From contig NZ_JAIEUI010000028.1 of NCBI RefSeq assembly GCF_022234545.1, positions 29,716 through 93,715 on the forward strand: DNA of 64,000 bases. Direction: 5' to 3'. The notes under the pieces were generated by a model. That model had not been told where the DNA came from, did not search any database, and saw only the letters and a program-made list of their open reading frames with translations. This document shows positions 15,959 to 25,718 of the stretch, piece by piece. Each line of letters opens with the position of its first letter. Position 1 is the first letter of the stretch. Source of the stretch: Paenibacillus piscarius (GTDB taxonomy: Bacteria; Bacillota; Bacilli; Paenibacillales; Paenibacillaceae). The translations under genes were made by a program, and so were the position numbers.

Positions 15959-15977
15959 CCGTCCTTAAAAAGGACGG
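15959..15977 (-). terminator. hairpin downstream of the DUF4003 gene
   Basis: CCGTCCTT/AAGGACGG is a perfect 8-base stem 19 bases beyond the stop of the minus-strand gene. A proper T-run is lacking, so its role as a terminator is uncertain; it may belong to the adjacent repeat family. Confidence 0.45.
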
Positions 15978-15996
15978 CATAGCCGTTTCCACTTGT

Positions 15997-16986
15997 TTAA
16001 GACGAACCGGCCGCCGCAGCCGCGGCGGCGGCCCCGGCAATCGCCGTCTGCTGGGCGATGACGAGATTGGTAATGCTGGTGGACAGCGTGGACTGGATCA
16101 GGCCGTTCTTCACATCATCTACATATTGATAGGAGACCAGAGCAGACGATAACAGGAGCAGCTCCTGCTTGTTGATGGACCAGCCGCCGAAGCCCTTTTG
16201 CTCACGCAGATACTCGTAGGTCTCCGAGACACTGCGCGTTAGCTCGCTCTCCTGATAGGGGAGCAACGCCAGGATGCCAAGTGAAGAGAGCGTATAGCCT
16301 TTGTCCAGCCGGATGTTCTGGGCCCGGAAGGCATCGCGCAGACGCAGCACCTGCTCAGGAGTCTGCAGGTTCTCCCCGCCGAGCACCAGCACCTGGGTCA
16401 GCGCCTGCACATTATTGCCGGAAGAGAATTCAGGCTTCAGCGCGGCATAGAGCTGTTCCATGCGCTCCACTCCCTGCTCGACAGGGATGCCGGAGAGGCC
16501 CAGCATAGCAGCGAAAATATAATCATCCCGCCCGGTCAGGAACCGGTGCTTCTCCTTCATTCCCTCATAGAAGGCCAGAGTTCGGTCGATGACCATGCCG
16601 TATTGGGCGGACGGGGCATGTGCGGCGATCTGGTACGCGGCAATGACCAGATAATCCGAGCCTTTGAAGCTGCGCTCCTTCATCAGGTCGTAGACGGCCA
16701 GCGTGTTCGTGAACTGCTGTTCCGGCTCTGCCGACAGGGAGAGCAGGGCGGCGATACAGATGGCGGAGAGTCCCCGGAAGGCCGAGAAGCCCCGGGTATT
16801 GTTCTTGATCATCTCATGGTAGGTGCGGATGGCTTCTACATTAGCCCGCTTGTTCTCCACTGCATACAGCAGGGCGGCCAGGCGGTTCACCGAGGCGTTC
16901 TGCCACTTGAAGGCTTCCCTGACCTGCCGGGCATTGTCTACAAATAGCTCCAGTCTGGATATGTACGATTGGTTCGAATTTTTCAA
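15997..16986 (-). CDS. DUF4003-family protein
   Basis: A 329-residue soluble helical protein of the DUF4003 type found in Bacillales. Motifs include YISRLELFVDNARQVREAFKWQ at the start, FSAFRGLSAICIAALLSL and the repeated pattern around GRDDYIFAAMLGLSGIPVEQGVERM. The C-terminus ends in an Ala-rich stretch (AIAGAAAAAAAAGSS), probably a simple codon-repeat expansion. No catalytic residues are known for the family. It is monocistronic, divergent from the GH94 gene. Confidence 0.75.
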   Translation of the reverse strand: MKNSNQSYISRLELFVDNARQVREAFKWQNASVNRLAALLYAVENKRANVEAIRTYHEMIKNNTRGFSAFRGLSAICIAALLSLSAEPEQQFTNTLAVYDLMKERSFKGSDYLVIAAYQIAAHAPSAQYGMVIDRTLAFYEGMKEKHRFLTGRDDYIFAAMLGLSGIPVEQGVERMEQLYAALKPEFSSGNNVQALTQVLVLGGENLQTPEQVLRLRDAFRAQNIRLDKGYTLSSLGILALLPYQESELTRSVSETYEYLREQKGFGGWSINKQELLLLSSALVSYQYVDDVKNGLIQSTLSTSITNLVIAQQTAIAGAAAAAAAAGSS

Positions 16987-17155
16987 GAATTACACCTCTC
17001 ATTAGTTTGTATGAAATTAGGTTTATTCTACTATAAACACCAAAACAATCAACTTGAAACCCATCCCGCTGACTTGCCGCCGCATCTATGACAGCGTATT
17101 CTTATATTGATGACACTACGATTAGCAGGATAATTCAGGAAAGTGAGGCGTGAGA

Positions 17156-19555
17156 ATGATAAGAGCATCCGAGAACAATGAATACTATGAGCTGTCGAGC
17201 CCGACCATGCTCCCCAAGGCTTCAGGCTTCCTGTGGAATGAGCAGATGATGATTCATGTGAACTGCCGCGGCTATGCGGTGGCCCAGTTCATGCAGCCCG
17301 AGCCGGCCAAGTACTCCTATGCCCCGAATCTGGAGGCCAAGACCTTCATGCAGCCGGAGCAGCCCTATTATGCCCACCATCCCGGCCGCTTCGTCTATGT
17401 GAAGGATGAGGAGAACGGAGAGGTGTTCTCTGCCCCTTACGAGCCTGTCCGTATGCCGCCTGACCATTACACCTTTGCTGTAGGCAAGCATAATATTATC
17501 TGGAAAATAGAGAAGAACGGCATCGCCATCGAAATGACGCTGAGCCTGCCTAAGCATGAGCCAATGGAGCTGTGGCGGGTGAAGGTGACCAATCTGTCCT
17601 CTGTGCCGCGCAAAATCAGTATTTATCCTTATTTTACCATCGGCTATATGTCATGGATGAATCAGTCCGGCGAGTATAAACAAGACCTGCAGGGAGTCGT
17701 GGCTACGGCCGTAACACCTTATCAGAAATATCAGGACTATGCCAAAATCAAACATCTGAAGGACAAAACCTTCCTGCTGGCCGAGCACGCTCCTACTTCT
17801 TGGGAAGTGAACCAGGAGGCCTTCGAGGGCGAAGGCGGCATCGGATCGCCGTCGGCGCTGAAGAGCGGACTGCTGTCCAGGGGGGAAGCCCGCTATGAAA
17901 CCCCAGTCGCGGTGCTGCAATACAGCACCGGGCTGAATGCGGGCGAGGAGAAGGAATACCGCTTCATCTTCGGGCCGGCCCACGATGAGCAGGAGATTGC
18001 AGAGATCCGCCAGCGGCTGTTCCTCGATAAGGGAGAGGATGGCGCAGACGGATTCGTCCGGGCCGAGCAGGAGTACGCAGAGTATATCAGAGAGGGCAGG
18101 GGCTCCATTGAGATTACAACCCCGGATGCCGATCTCGACAATCTGGTCAACCATTGGCTGCCCCGGCAGATGTATTATCACGGACAGACCAACCGCCTGA
18201 CGACCGACCCCCAGACCCGCAACTATCTGCAGGACCATATGGGAATGAGCTATATCAAGCCGCAGGTAGCCAGAGCGGCCTTCCTCACTGCCCTGTGCCA
18301 GCAGGAGGTGAGCGGAGCGATGCCGGACGGGATTATTCTGCATGAGGCGGCTGAACTGAAATATATTAACCAGGTTCCGCATACCGATCACTGCGTGTGG
18401 CTGCCGATCTGCTTAAGCACCTATCTGGATGAGACGGATGATTACAGCATTCTGGATGAGGAAGTAACGTATGCGGGCGGCCTGGGGACGGGACCTGTAC
18501 ATGAGCATATCGACCGGGCGGTAGAGTGGCTGCTCCATGAGCGCGATGAACGCGGTCTGAATTATATCAATCAGGGCGACTGGTGCGACCCGATGAACAT
18601 GGTAGGCTACCAGGGTAAGGGTGTCTCCGGCTGGCTGACGATAGCGACGGCTTATGCCTGCCGGATCTGGGCGGAGATCTGTGAACGCAGCGGCCGGCCG
18701 GAGGCGGCGGACACCTTCCGCCAGGCGGCGGACGAAGTGAACGCGGCGGCCAACCAGTATCTGTGGGACGGCGAATGGTATGCGCGGGGGATCACCGATA
18801 ACAATGTCCTGTTCGGCATCAGCGAAGATAAGGAAGGCCGGATCTTCATCAACCCGCAGGGCTGGGCGCTGCTTAGCGGAGCAGCGGATGAAGAGCAGCG
18901 TCAGAAGCTGATGAAGTCGGTCAAGGAGCAGCTCGAGACACCATATGGCTTGGAGAAGCTGGCCCCCTCCTATACAGCCATGCGCGAGGATGTGGGGCGG
19001 GTGACCCAGAAGCATCCGGGGACAGCCGAGAACGGGGCGGTCTATAACCATGCGGCTGCATTCTACATCTATGGCCTGTATGCCGTGGGTGAGCAGGATG
19101 ATGCCTACCGCATGCTGCGCAAAATGATCCCCGGACCCGATCTGGAGGACATCATCAGACGCGGCCAGCTGCCGGTATTCATTCCCAACTATTACCGCGG
19201 CGCGTACAAGCAGTTCCCGAACACGGCGGGACGCTCCAGCCATCTGTTCAATACAGGGACGGTACCGTGGGTCTACCGCTGCCTGATGGACGGGCTGTTC
19301 GGGCTGCAGGGAACCCGCGAAGGGCTGCAGGTGAAGCCGCAATTACCATCAGATTGGCAGGAGGCGGCGGTGAAGCGCAGCTTCAGAGGCGCGGAGCTGA
19401 ATATTAAGATGAAGCGTGAGCCTGGGGTCAAGACAATGGAAGTCTATCTGAACGGCCAGTTTGCAGAGGACGGTGTGCTGAAGGGACTGGCCTCCGGTTC
19501 GCAATATGAGGTACTGGTTAAGATTCCGGCAGGTACTCTCGATGATGAGAGATAA
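17156..19555 (+). CDS. GH94-type glycoside phosphorylase
   Basis: A 799-residue cytoplasmic protein with GH94 architecture: an N-terminal beta-sandwich (about 1-300), a helical linker and an (alpha/alpha)6 barrel (about 330-730), then a small beta domain. Relatives cleave beta-glucosides such as cellobiose, laminaribiose or cellobionate with phosphate to give a sugar 1-phosphate. The general acid is probably Asp475 in NQGDWCDPMN, at the position of the DWND motif of cellobiose phosphorylase. The phosphate-binding region fits TAENGAVYNHAAAF and AGRSSHLFNTGTVPW. There is no signal peptide, so it acts on imported sugars, but no transporter lies next to it. I prefer the ATG at 17156 (GTGAGG upstream) to the GTG at 17150. 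Substrate not assignable. Confidence 0.75.
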   Translation: MIRASENNEYYELSSPTMLPKASGFLWNEQMMIHVNCRGYAVAQFMQPEPAKYSYAPNLEAKTFMQPEQPYYAHHPGRFVYVKDEENGEVFSAPYEPVRMPPDHYTFAVGKHNIIWKIEKNGIAIEMTLSLPKHEPMELWRVKVTNLSSVPRKISIYPYFTIGYMSWMNQSGEYKQDLQGVVATAVTPYQKYQDYAKIKHLKDKTFLLAEHAPTSWEVNQEAFEGEGGIGSPSALKSGLLSRGEARYETPVAVLQYSTGLNAGEEKEYRFIFGPAHDEQEIAEIRQRLFLDKGEDGADGFVRAEQEYAEYIREGRGSIEITTPDADLDNLVNHWLPRQMYYHGQTNRLTTDPQTRNYLQDHMGMSYIKPQVARAAFLTALCQQEVSGAMPDGIILHEAAELKYINQVPHTDHCVWLPICLSTYLDETDDYSILDEEVTYAGGLGTGPVHEHIDRAVEWLLHERDERGLNYINQGDWCDPMNMVGYQGKGVSGWLTIATAYACRIWAEICERSGRPEAADTFRQAADEVNAAANQYLWDGEWYARGITDNNVLFGISEDKEGRIFINPQGWALLSGAADEEQRQKLMKSVKEQLETPYGLEKLAPSYTAMREDVGRVTQKHPGTAENGAVYNHAAAFYIYGLYAVGEQDDAYRMLRKMIPGPDLEDIIRRGQLPVFIPNYYRGAYKQFPNTAGRSSHLFNTGTVPWVYRCLMDGLFGLQGTREGLQVKPQLPSDWQEAAVKRSFRGAELNIKMKREPGVKTMEVYLNGQFAEDGVLKGLASGSQYEVLVKIPAGTLDDER

Positions 19556-19596
19556 TAATATCGGCTGCTAGTAGTATCTTCTTAGCAGATTTTGAT

Positions 19597-19623
19597 GAGG
19601 CGCGGGCCATCCGCGTCTCTTTT
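19597..19623 (+). terminator. terminator after the GH94 gene
   Basis: GAGGCGCGG, loop GCCAT, CCGCGTCTC, followed by TTTT. It isolates the helicase gene from the phosphorylase gene. Confidence 0.65.
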
Positions 19624-19725
19624 CAGTTATTGAAATTATTGGTATTGCAACATAGCTGATTATATTATAATTAGGTTAAAAAATAGGATCTTTGTCGTAC
19701 AAGAGGCAGAGAAGAAGGGCTTTGT

Positions 19726-22700
19726 ATGGGAATTAGCGAAGAGCAGAAGAGCGCCGCGAAGCAGAAGCTTATTCAGGTGTTTACCTATCTACAGGCTTTG
19801 CATCAGCTGAAGCAGCCGATAATCAAGCGTATAACCAGTCAGTTATGGTCGCAGTCTCTTGCGGAACTGCCGATACATTCTAATGTAGCGTGTGATTTTA
19901 CAGCGGGGATAAGCCCTTCTGAACGTATAGAAGACGAAGTGCCTGAGATTCTTCTTCGTGTGAAACGACCCGATAAGACAGCATGCCCCAAGCCGCCGGA
20001 ACTGCTTCTGCGCTGGATGAAGCCGGATTGGGAGAAGATTCATGCCCGGCCGGAGCGTATGGAGAGTATGAACAGCTACAGAGAAGCTGCGGATGGTGAA
20101 TATGAAGCTTATGTGGAACGTTTCGATCAAGATAAGGAGAGAGTAAGCCTGTGGGACAGCTGGATTCAGGAGCGTGAGCACTGGCAACAGCGGGAGTGGC
20201 CTGTTCGCCGAACGATTAAGCTGTTCGAGGATTTGTACATGCTATATTCTTGGATTGACCGTGAGCGGGATGCTGTAGAGTTAATGATTGGCGACGGTAT
20301 TCTGCACTGGGAGCTGGCACCGGAACCGGTCCACCATCCCGTACTTTTACAAAGAGTCGAGCTTGCCTTCAACCCCGAGGGTCCTGAATTTACAATCACG
20401 GCTACCGATGCCGCACCTGAGTTCTATAGTCAGTTGTTCAGGGATATTCCTGAAATAAGCCCAGGTTCTCTTAAAAGATGTGCCGGAGAATTGTTGGAAG
20501 CTCTATGCTCTCCTTTGGGCTATAGCGATACGGATGATTATTTACGGAGAATATCAGGATACTTGTCGGCCCAAGCAAAGTTTATTCCTTACCATGGAAC
20601 CTCTGCACCTGCTGCCCTGGACAAGAAGGCCATTTATATCCAACGAGAGCCGGTTCTATTTCTGCGCAAACGTTCTGCCGGCTTCGAGCATGCTTTTGAA
20701 GAGATCATCGAAGATTTGAAAGTTAGAGAAGAACCGCCTCAGGCCATTGCACGAATTACCGGAATTGATCCCGGAGAGGCTTCCAACCCAGCGAATGTAT
20801 TTTCTTATACTAATCTTAATGTAAATGGCGAGAGTGAGGACGTTCTGTTCACCAAAGAAGCGAATTCAGAGCAGCTCGATATCGCCCTGAAGCTGGGCAA
20901 ATACGGATCGGTACTGGTTCAAGGACCGCCGGGTACCGGGAAGACGCATACTATTGCCAATTTGCTCGGGCATTTTCTGGCAGAAGGTAAAAGCGTACTT
21001 GTAACCAGCCATACCTCAAGGGCGCTAGCTGTACTGCGTGATAAAGTGGCCGGGCCGCTTCAGGATCTATGTGTCAGTGTGCTGGATGATGTCAGTGGAC
21101 AGAAGCAGCTTGAAACCTCAATCGATACGATTACCTCCACTTTAAGCTCAATATCTATTGACCAGACAGAAGCAGAGGTAGAACGGCTGAGCGCTGAACG
21201 TAAATCCTTGCTGGACAAGATCAGAGACGTTGAAGAACGGCTGCAGTTCTCCAGAGAGAGTGATTACCGGCCTATTGTGATGTGGGGAACGCAGTACGAT
21301 CCTTCCGCAGCGGCAAAATTAATCGCTGAAGGCCGGAATACAATGGAGCTGGTTCCGGGGAGCATAGTGCCCGGCCATGTTTTTCCGCTTACTCCAAATG
21401 AATTAGACCAGCTATACAGAAGCTCCGAAATCATCAGTATACTGGATGAGACGGAATTTCAGTATTTACACAACCGAGTAGAACTACCTGTTACTCCTGA
21501 TATATTCCATAGGCTTGTACAGGAGCATCAGCATTTGTCCACAATAGATACTAGCAGACATATCCCTTACTGGGTAACAGGAGCCGAGGTGCATCCGGAT
21601 AAGCTACTTGTTGCACTACAACAGCTGCGCCAGGCATTTGGAACCATTACTGAGGACGAATGGAAGCTGGATCTGGTTTCAACCAGGGAAACGGAGAAAA
21701 ACGACTGGATTGACCTGCTGGAAGAAATGGAGAAGTGGGTTGAACTGTATCGTATAGCGAGAACTGCCCGGTATAAATATGGTTTTGACTATCTGTCTGA
21801 TACCGATTTGCAGCCACTGCTGCCTATTCTGGAGGAAATGAAGCGGTATCTGGAAGCCGGGGGGAAGCTGAATACCTTCCAATTGCTGCTTAAGAGACAG
21901 TGGAAAAAAACCTGCGAGCGGATTGCGCCTCCCGGCAAAGCCCTGGAAGAAGTTAACGCTGCCTACTTGGACGCACTGCTGGCGATGGGGGCGTATCAGG
22001 CTCAGCGTTCCAAATTGACCATCCGCTGGAAGCGTCAGGTAACGGATCGGGGCGGATATGATCTGGCGGAATTTGGGCCTCAGCCGGAAGAGCAAATGGA
22101 TAACGTTATTCAGGAGATCCGCAGCCTGCTGTACTGGAGACAGACCAGCTTCGATCCGCCGCTTCATTCTCTAGAGAGTGAGGGACTGCTGTGGGATGTC
22201 CTTCTGAATGCTAAGCCCATGGCTGTAGGCAGACATATGGAATGGCATCACCTCCGGGAACTTGCAGAACATGAACTGCCTCTTATTATAGATTCATATC
22301 TTCAAGCTGAGAGATGGACTTCGGTCAAAAGTCAAATTGCAGAAGCAGGCAGGATGGCTGATTTACTGGGAGATTCCCGCTCCGCTATAGCCAGTCGTCT
22401 GCAACAAGGTGTAATCCAGCTGGACCCGGCACTCTATGAACAGGCATATCAGGAGGTTCAGAAGCTGCGGGATAAAAGCGCATTAATCGCCCAAAGGGGA
22501 GCCTGGATTCAGCAAGTGCAGAAGAGCGCACGGGAGTGGGCGCTGGCACTTAAGAATAGAAGCGGAATCCATGGAAGTTATCGCGCACCGGAAGGCCTTG
22601 ATACCGCCTGGCTGCTCAAACAGCTGGATATCGAGCTTGATGAGCGGGGGAGCATCCCGGCACAGCAGCTTCAGGAAGAGCTGGCGGATTCCCGTAAGAA

Positions 22701-24759
22701 ATTCAAAGCAATCACAGTTCAGTTAGTGGAGAAGAAGGCTTGGCTGGCATTGGCCCGTAAAACTACACTCAAGCAACAGAATGCGCTGCATGGATGGAAA
22801 CTGCTGATGAAGAAGGCCGGCAAGCGTACAGGAAAAGCTGCACCGCATCTTCTGGCTGAAGCCCGAAAGCTGATGCCGGTCTGCCAGACGGCTGTTCCGG
22901 TCTGGATCATGCCAACGTATAGAGTGGTAGACAGCTTTAAACCGTCTGAGAACCGGTTTGATGTGGTGATTGTGGATGAAGCGAGCCAGGCCGATATTAT
23001 GGCTCTGACTGCCCTGTATCTGGGAACGCAAATTGTGGTGGTGGGTGATGATGAGCAGGTAAGTCCGGAAGCAATCGGCCAGCGGCTGGATGAGACCAGA
23101 AGGTTAATGGGAGCGCATTTGGAGGGGATACCCAATGCTGCGCTATATGATGGAAGTACCTCAATCTATGATTTAGCCAAAACTTCATTCGCGGGTATGA
23201 CGCAGCTTCGTGAGCATTTCCGCTGTGTGGAACCGATTATCCAGTTCAGTAATCTGTTGTCCTATAATGGCTCTGTTCTTCCGCTGCGGGATGCCAGCGG
23301 GGTCTCCACTAAGCCGTATACAGTAGAGTACCGGGTGGAAGGAGCGATCCGGAACGGTAAGCGCAATGAAGCTGAAGCAGAGACTATTGCATCGCTAATT
23401 CTGTCTGCTATCGGGCTGGAAGAATATAAGGATGCAACCATCGGCGTAATTACATTACTTGGCGAAGAACAGGCTATTCTGATTGATCAGTATCTGCACA
23501 AGTATATTCCGGCGACTGAATATCAAAGGCGGAAGATACGCTGCGGGAACTCTGCCCAATTTCAGGGAGATGAGCGCGATATTATATTCCTGTCCATGGT
23601 AGATGCTTCTGAAGAGATGGTGCCTCTGCGTCTGATATCTGATCCGGGGAACCGCACCAAGAAACGGTATAACGTAGCCGTAAGCCGTGCCCGTGACCAG
23701 CTATGGCTTATTCATTCGCTGGATGCCTCTATCCAACTCAAAGAAGGGGATTTGCGGAAACAATTAATTGAATATGTCAAAAATCCGTATTCAGCAGATG
23801 AAGCATATAAACGTCATGAGCCCGTGCTGGAGTCCGAATTCGAGCGGCAGGTTATGCGCCGGGTGACGGGGGAAGGCTATAGAGTACTTCCTCAATGGAA
23901 GGTTGGGGCCTACCGGATTGATATGGTTGTTGAAGGAGGCGGGAGACGTCTTGCGGTGGAATGTGATGGAGACAAATGGCATCCAGCAGAGAAGCTTAAG
24001 GAAGATATGGATAGACAGTCCATACTGGAACGCTTAGGCTGGAGCTTCGTGCGGATTCGCGGTGGAGAATATTTCCGGAATCCGGAAAAGGCGCTGCAGC
24101 CGCTGTTCCGCAGACTGGAAGAGCTGGACATTCCGCGTGAGCTTCATCGTCAGGAGACAGAACGGGCTTCCGAAGATTCCGCTGATCATGGGCTGAAGGC
24201 GTCTATCATCAACAGGGCAGCGCAGATCCGGCAGGAATGGCACAAGGTTGAGCAGGAATCGGCTACGGAGGAGCTGCCATCCGATGAGAATATACCTGCG
24301 GAGTATGTAATAGATGTAGCCGGGTTCAGGTCACCGGAGGAAGAGGTTATTGACGAATTCTTTTATCAGGAAATCAGCGGGCAGCCAAATCTCACAGACT
24401 ATTGGACAGAAGAAATGCGTAACAGGGAAGAGGAACGGCAGGCGGCTCTGGAACAGGAGCTTGTCTTGCTGGAATCGATTTCTGGTCTGGAAGTGCATTA
24501 CTGGAACGATTCTGAAGTTCGGTCAGATAGCCTGGGAGAATATATGGACAGGGGCTCGAGATTTAATTTGCGGGATTATTTGCAAGCCAATAACCTGCAA
24601 TTTGTAGATACAAGAGATCAGGACGGCACAATCTGGGTAATTAAGGATTTGAACATGGTAAGGCATTTACCGGCCTTGCGGCAGTTAGGGCTGACGTTTA
24701 CTTATGTAAAAGAAGGCGTGTATGCTACCCGCTGGAGGGCTGCGTGGTATTGCAGATAA
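19726..24759 (+). CDS. very large SF1 (UPF1/Dna2-like) helicase with C-terminal Vsr/MTES-type nuclease domain; candidate defence protein
   Basis: A 1677-residue protein. Residues 1-370 form an uncharacterised N-terminal region. Walker A is GPPGTGKT (400-407). A long coiled-coil-rich insert follows (about 480-1040). Walker B is VVIVDEASQADI (Asp1084, Glu1085). Later helicase motifs include GDDEQVSP, LREHFRC, FQGDERDIIFLSMV and NVAVSRARDQLWL, all typical of the AAA_11/AAA_12 superfamily I group. Residues about 1375-1460 are a PD-(D/E)xK nuclease of the Vsr/MTES_1575 type: Asp1399 in YRIDMVVE and Glu1412-Cys-Asp1414 in AVECDGDKWH. A further 200 residues have no recognised domain. Base composition is visibly lower in GC than the neighbours, suggesting acquisition. 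Single-gene helicase-nucleases of this build occur in defence islands. Confidence 0.85.
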   Translation: MGISEEQKSAAKQKLIQVFTYLQALHQLKQPIIKRITSQLWSQSLAELPIHSNVACDFTAGISPSERIEDEVPEILLRVKRPDKTACPKPPELLLRWMKPDWEKIHARPERMESMNSYREAADGEYEAYVERFDQDKERVSLWDSWIQEREHWQQREWPVRRTIKLFEDLYMLYSWIDRERDAVELMIGDGILHWELAPEPVHHPVLLQRVELAFNPEGPEFTITATDAAPEFYSQLFRDIPEISPGSLKRCAGELLEALCSPLGYSDTDDYLRRISGYLSAQAKFIPYHGTSAPAALDKKAIYIQREPVLFLRKRSAGFEHAFEEIIEDLKVREEPPQAIARITGIDPGEASNPANVFSYTNLNVNGESEDVLFTKEANSEQLDIALKLGKYGSVLVQGPPGTGKTHTIANLLGHFLAEGKSVLVTSHTSRALAVLRDKVAGPLQDLCVSVLDDVSGQKQLETSIDTITSTLSSISIDQTEAEVERLSAERKSLLDKIRDVEERLQFSRESDYRPIVMWGTQYDPSAAAKLIAEGRNTMELVPGSIVPGHVFPLTPNELDQLYRSSEIISILDETEFQYLHNRVELPVTPDIFHRLVQEHQHLSTIDTSRHIPYWVTGAEVHPDKLLVALQQLRQAFGTITEDEWKLDLVSTRETEKNDWIDLLEEMEKWVELYRIARTARYKYGFDYLSDTDLQPLLPILEEMKRYLEAGGKLNTFQLLLKRQWKKTCERIAPPGKALEEVNAAYLDALLAMGAYQAQRSKLTIRWKRQVTDRGGYDLAEFGPQPEEQMDNVIQEIRSLLYWRQTSFDPPLHSLESEGLLWDVLLNAKPMAVGRHMEWHHLRELAEHELPLIIDSYLQAERWTSVKSQIAEAGRMADLLGDSRSAIASRLQQGVIQLDPALYEQAYQEVQKLRDKSALIAQRGAWIQQVQKSAREWALALKNRSGIHGSYRAPEGLDTAWLLKQLDIELDERGSIPAQQLQEELADSRKKFKAITVQLVEKKAWLALARKTTLKQQNALHGWKLLMKKAGKRTGKAAPHLLAEARKLMPVCQTAVPVWIMPTYRVVDSFKPSENRFDVVIVDEASQADIMALTALYLGTQIVVVGDDEQVSPEAIGQRLDETRRLMGAHLEGIPNAALYDGSTSIYDLAKTSFAGMTQLREHFRCVEPIIQFSNLLSYNGSVLPLRDASGVSTKPYTVEYRVEGAIRNGKRNEAEAETIASLILSAIGLEEYKDATIGVITLLGEEQAILIDQYLHKYIPATEYQRRKIRCGNSAQFQGDERDIIFLSMVDASEEMVPLRLISDPGNRTKKRYNVAVSRARDQLWLIHSLDASIQLKEGDLRKQLIEYVKNPYSADEAYKRHEPVLESEFERQVMRRVTGEGYRVLPQWKVGAYRIDMVVEGGGRRLAVECDGDKWHPAEKLKEDMDRQSILERLGWSFVRIRGGEYFRNPEKALQPLFRRLEELDIPRELHRQETERASEDSADHGLKASIINRAAQIRQEWHKVEQESATEELPSDENIPAEYVIDVAGFRSPEEEVIDEFFYQEISGQPNLTDYWTEEMRNREEERQAALEQELVLLESISGLEVHYWNDSEVRSDSLGEYMDRGSRFNLRDYLQANNLQFVDTRDQDGTIWVIKDLNMVRHLPALRQLGLTFTYVKEGVYATRWRAAWYCR

Positions 24760-24796
24760 GGAGAATAAAAATTGTGATAAAGGAGGCTGCAAATTC

Positions 24797-25636
24797 ATGA
24801 CCATTCATATTCCGGAGGTTCTGTTGAACGACGGGGTGAAGGCGCCGGCCATCGGCTTTGGAACCGCGTGGATCAGAGGCGCGAAGGGTGTAGAGAGTCT
24901 GAAGACAGCAATGAATCTGGGGTATCGCCTAATCGACTCCGCATTTAACTATGAGAATGAGGGCGTGGTCGGGGAGGCAGTCCGGAAGAGCGGTGTACCG
25001 AGAGAGGAGCTGTTCATTACCTCCAAGCTGCCGGGGCGGCATCATAAGTATGATGAGGCGGTCAAGACGATTGAGGAATCGCTGTACCGGGCCGGGCTCG
25101 ATTATTATGACCTGTATCTGATCCACTGGCCGAACCCCAAGGTGAACCTGTATGTGGAGGCTTGGCAGGCCCTGATTGATGCCCGTAAAAAGGGACTAAT
25201 CCGTTCGATCGGCGTCAGCAACTTCCTGCCGGAGCATCTTGAACGTCTCATTCAGGAGACGGGCGTCGTTCCGAGCATGAACCAGATTGAGCTGCATCCC
25301 TTCTATAATCAGGCGGAGCAGCGCGCGAATCATCTGACGCATGGCATTGTTACCGAATCCTGGAGCCCGCTCGGACGCGGGAAGGAGCTGCTGGAGCATG
25401 AACATCTCCGCGCCATTGCTGAGACCCATGGCAAATCCGTCTCGCAGATTGTGCTGCGCTGGCATGTGCAGCTCGGGGCTATCCCGATTCCCCGTTCGCA
25501 GTCGAAGGAGCACCAGCAGGAGAATATTGATATCTTCAGCTTCGAGCTGTCGAAGGAAGAGATGAAGGCGATCTGCGATATTCCAACCACCGGACCGCTG
25601 TGGGATCAGGACCCGGCGGTGTATGAGGAATTCTGA
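24797..25636 (+). CDS. aldo-keto reductase
   Basis: A 279-residue AKR that reduces aldehydes or ketones with NADPH. The full catalytic tetrad is present: Asp47, Tyr52 (RLIDSAFNYENE), Lys77 (FITSKLPG) and His110 (LYLIHWPNP). GVSNF and the cofactor loop AIPIPRSQSKEH are also normal. The ATG at 24797 follows a strong AAAGGAGG; a longer frame would start inside the helicase gene. It begins 37 bases after the helicase stop and may be partly co-transcribed with it, but its function looks unrelated (detoxification or sugar reduction). Confidence 0.9.
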   Translation: MTIHIPEVLLNDGVKAPAIGFGTAWIRGAKGVESLKTAMNLGYRLIDSAFNYENEGVVGEAVRKSGVPREELFITSKLPGRHHKYDEAVKTIEESLYRAGLDYYDLYLIHWPNPKVNLYVEAWQALIDARKKGLIRSIGVSNFLPEHLERLIQETGVVPSMNQIELHPFYNQAEQRANHLTHGIVTESWSPLGRGKELLEHEHLRAIAETHGKSVSQIVLRWHVQLGAIPIPRSQSKEHQQENIDIFSFELSKEEMKAICDIPTTGPLWDQDPAVYEEF

Positions 25637-25718
25637 TCCGTTTAGCAGAACTGGAAGCTGGTTACATTAAAAGTGTCAGATGCCAGACGACCAGAAGCTA
25701 ACAGAGGAGGAATTCAGC

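Noticed and set aside
19726..25636. A restriction-modification system around the helicase-nuclease
   Set aside because: No methyltransferase or specificity subunit is present; the flanking genes are metabolic.
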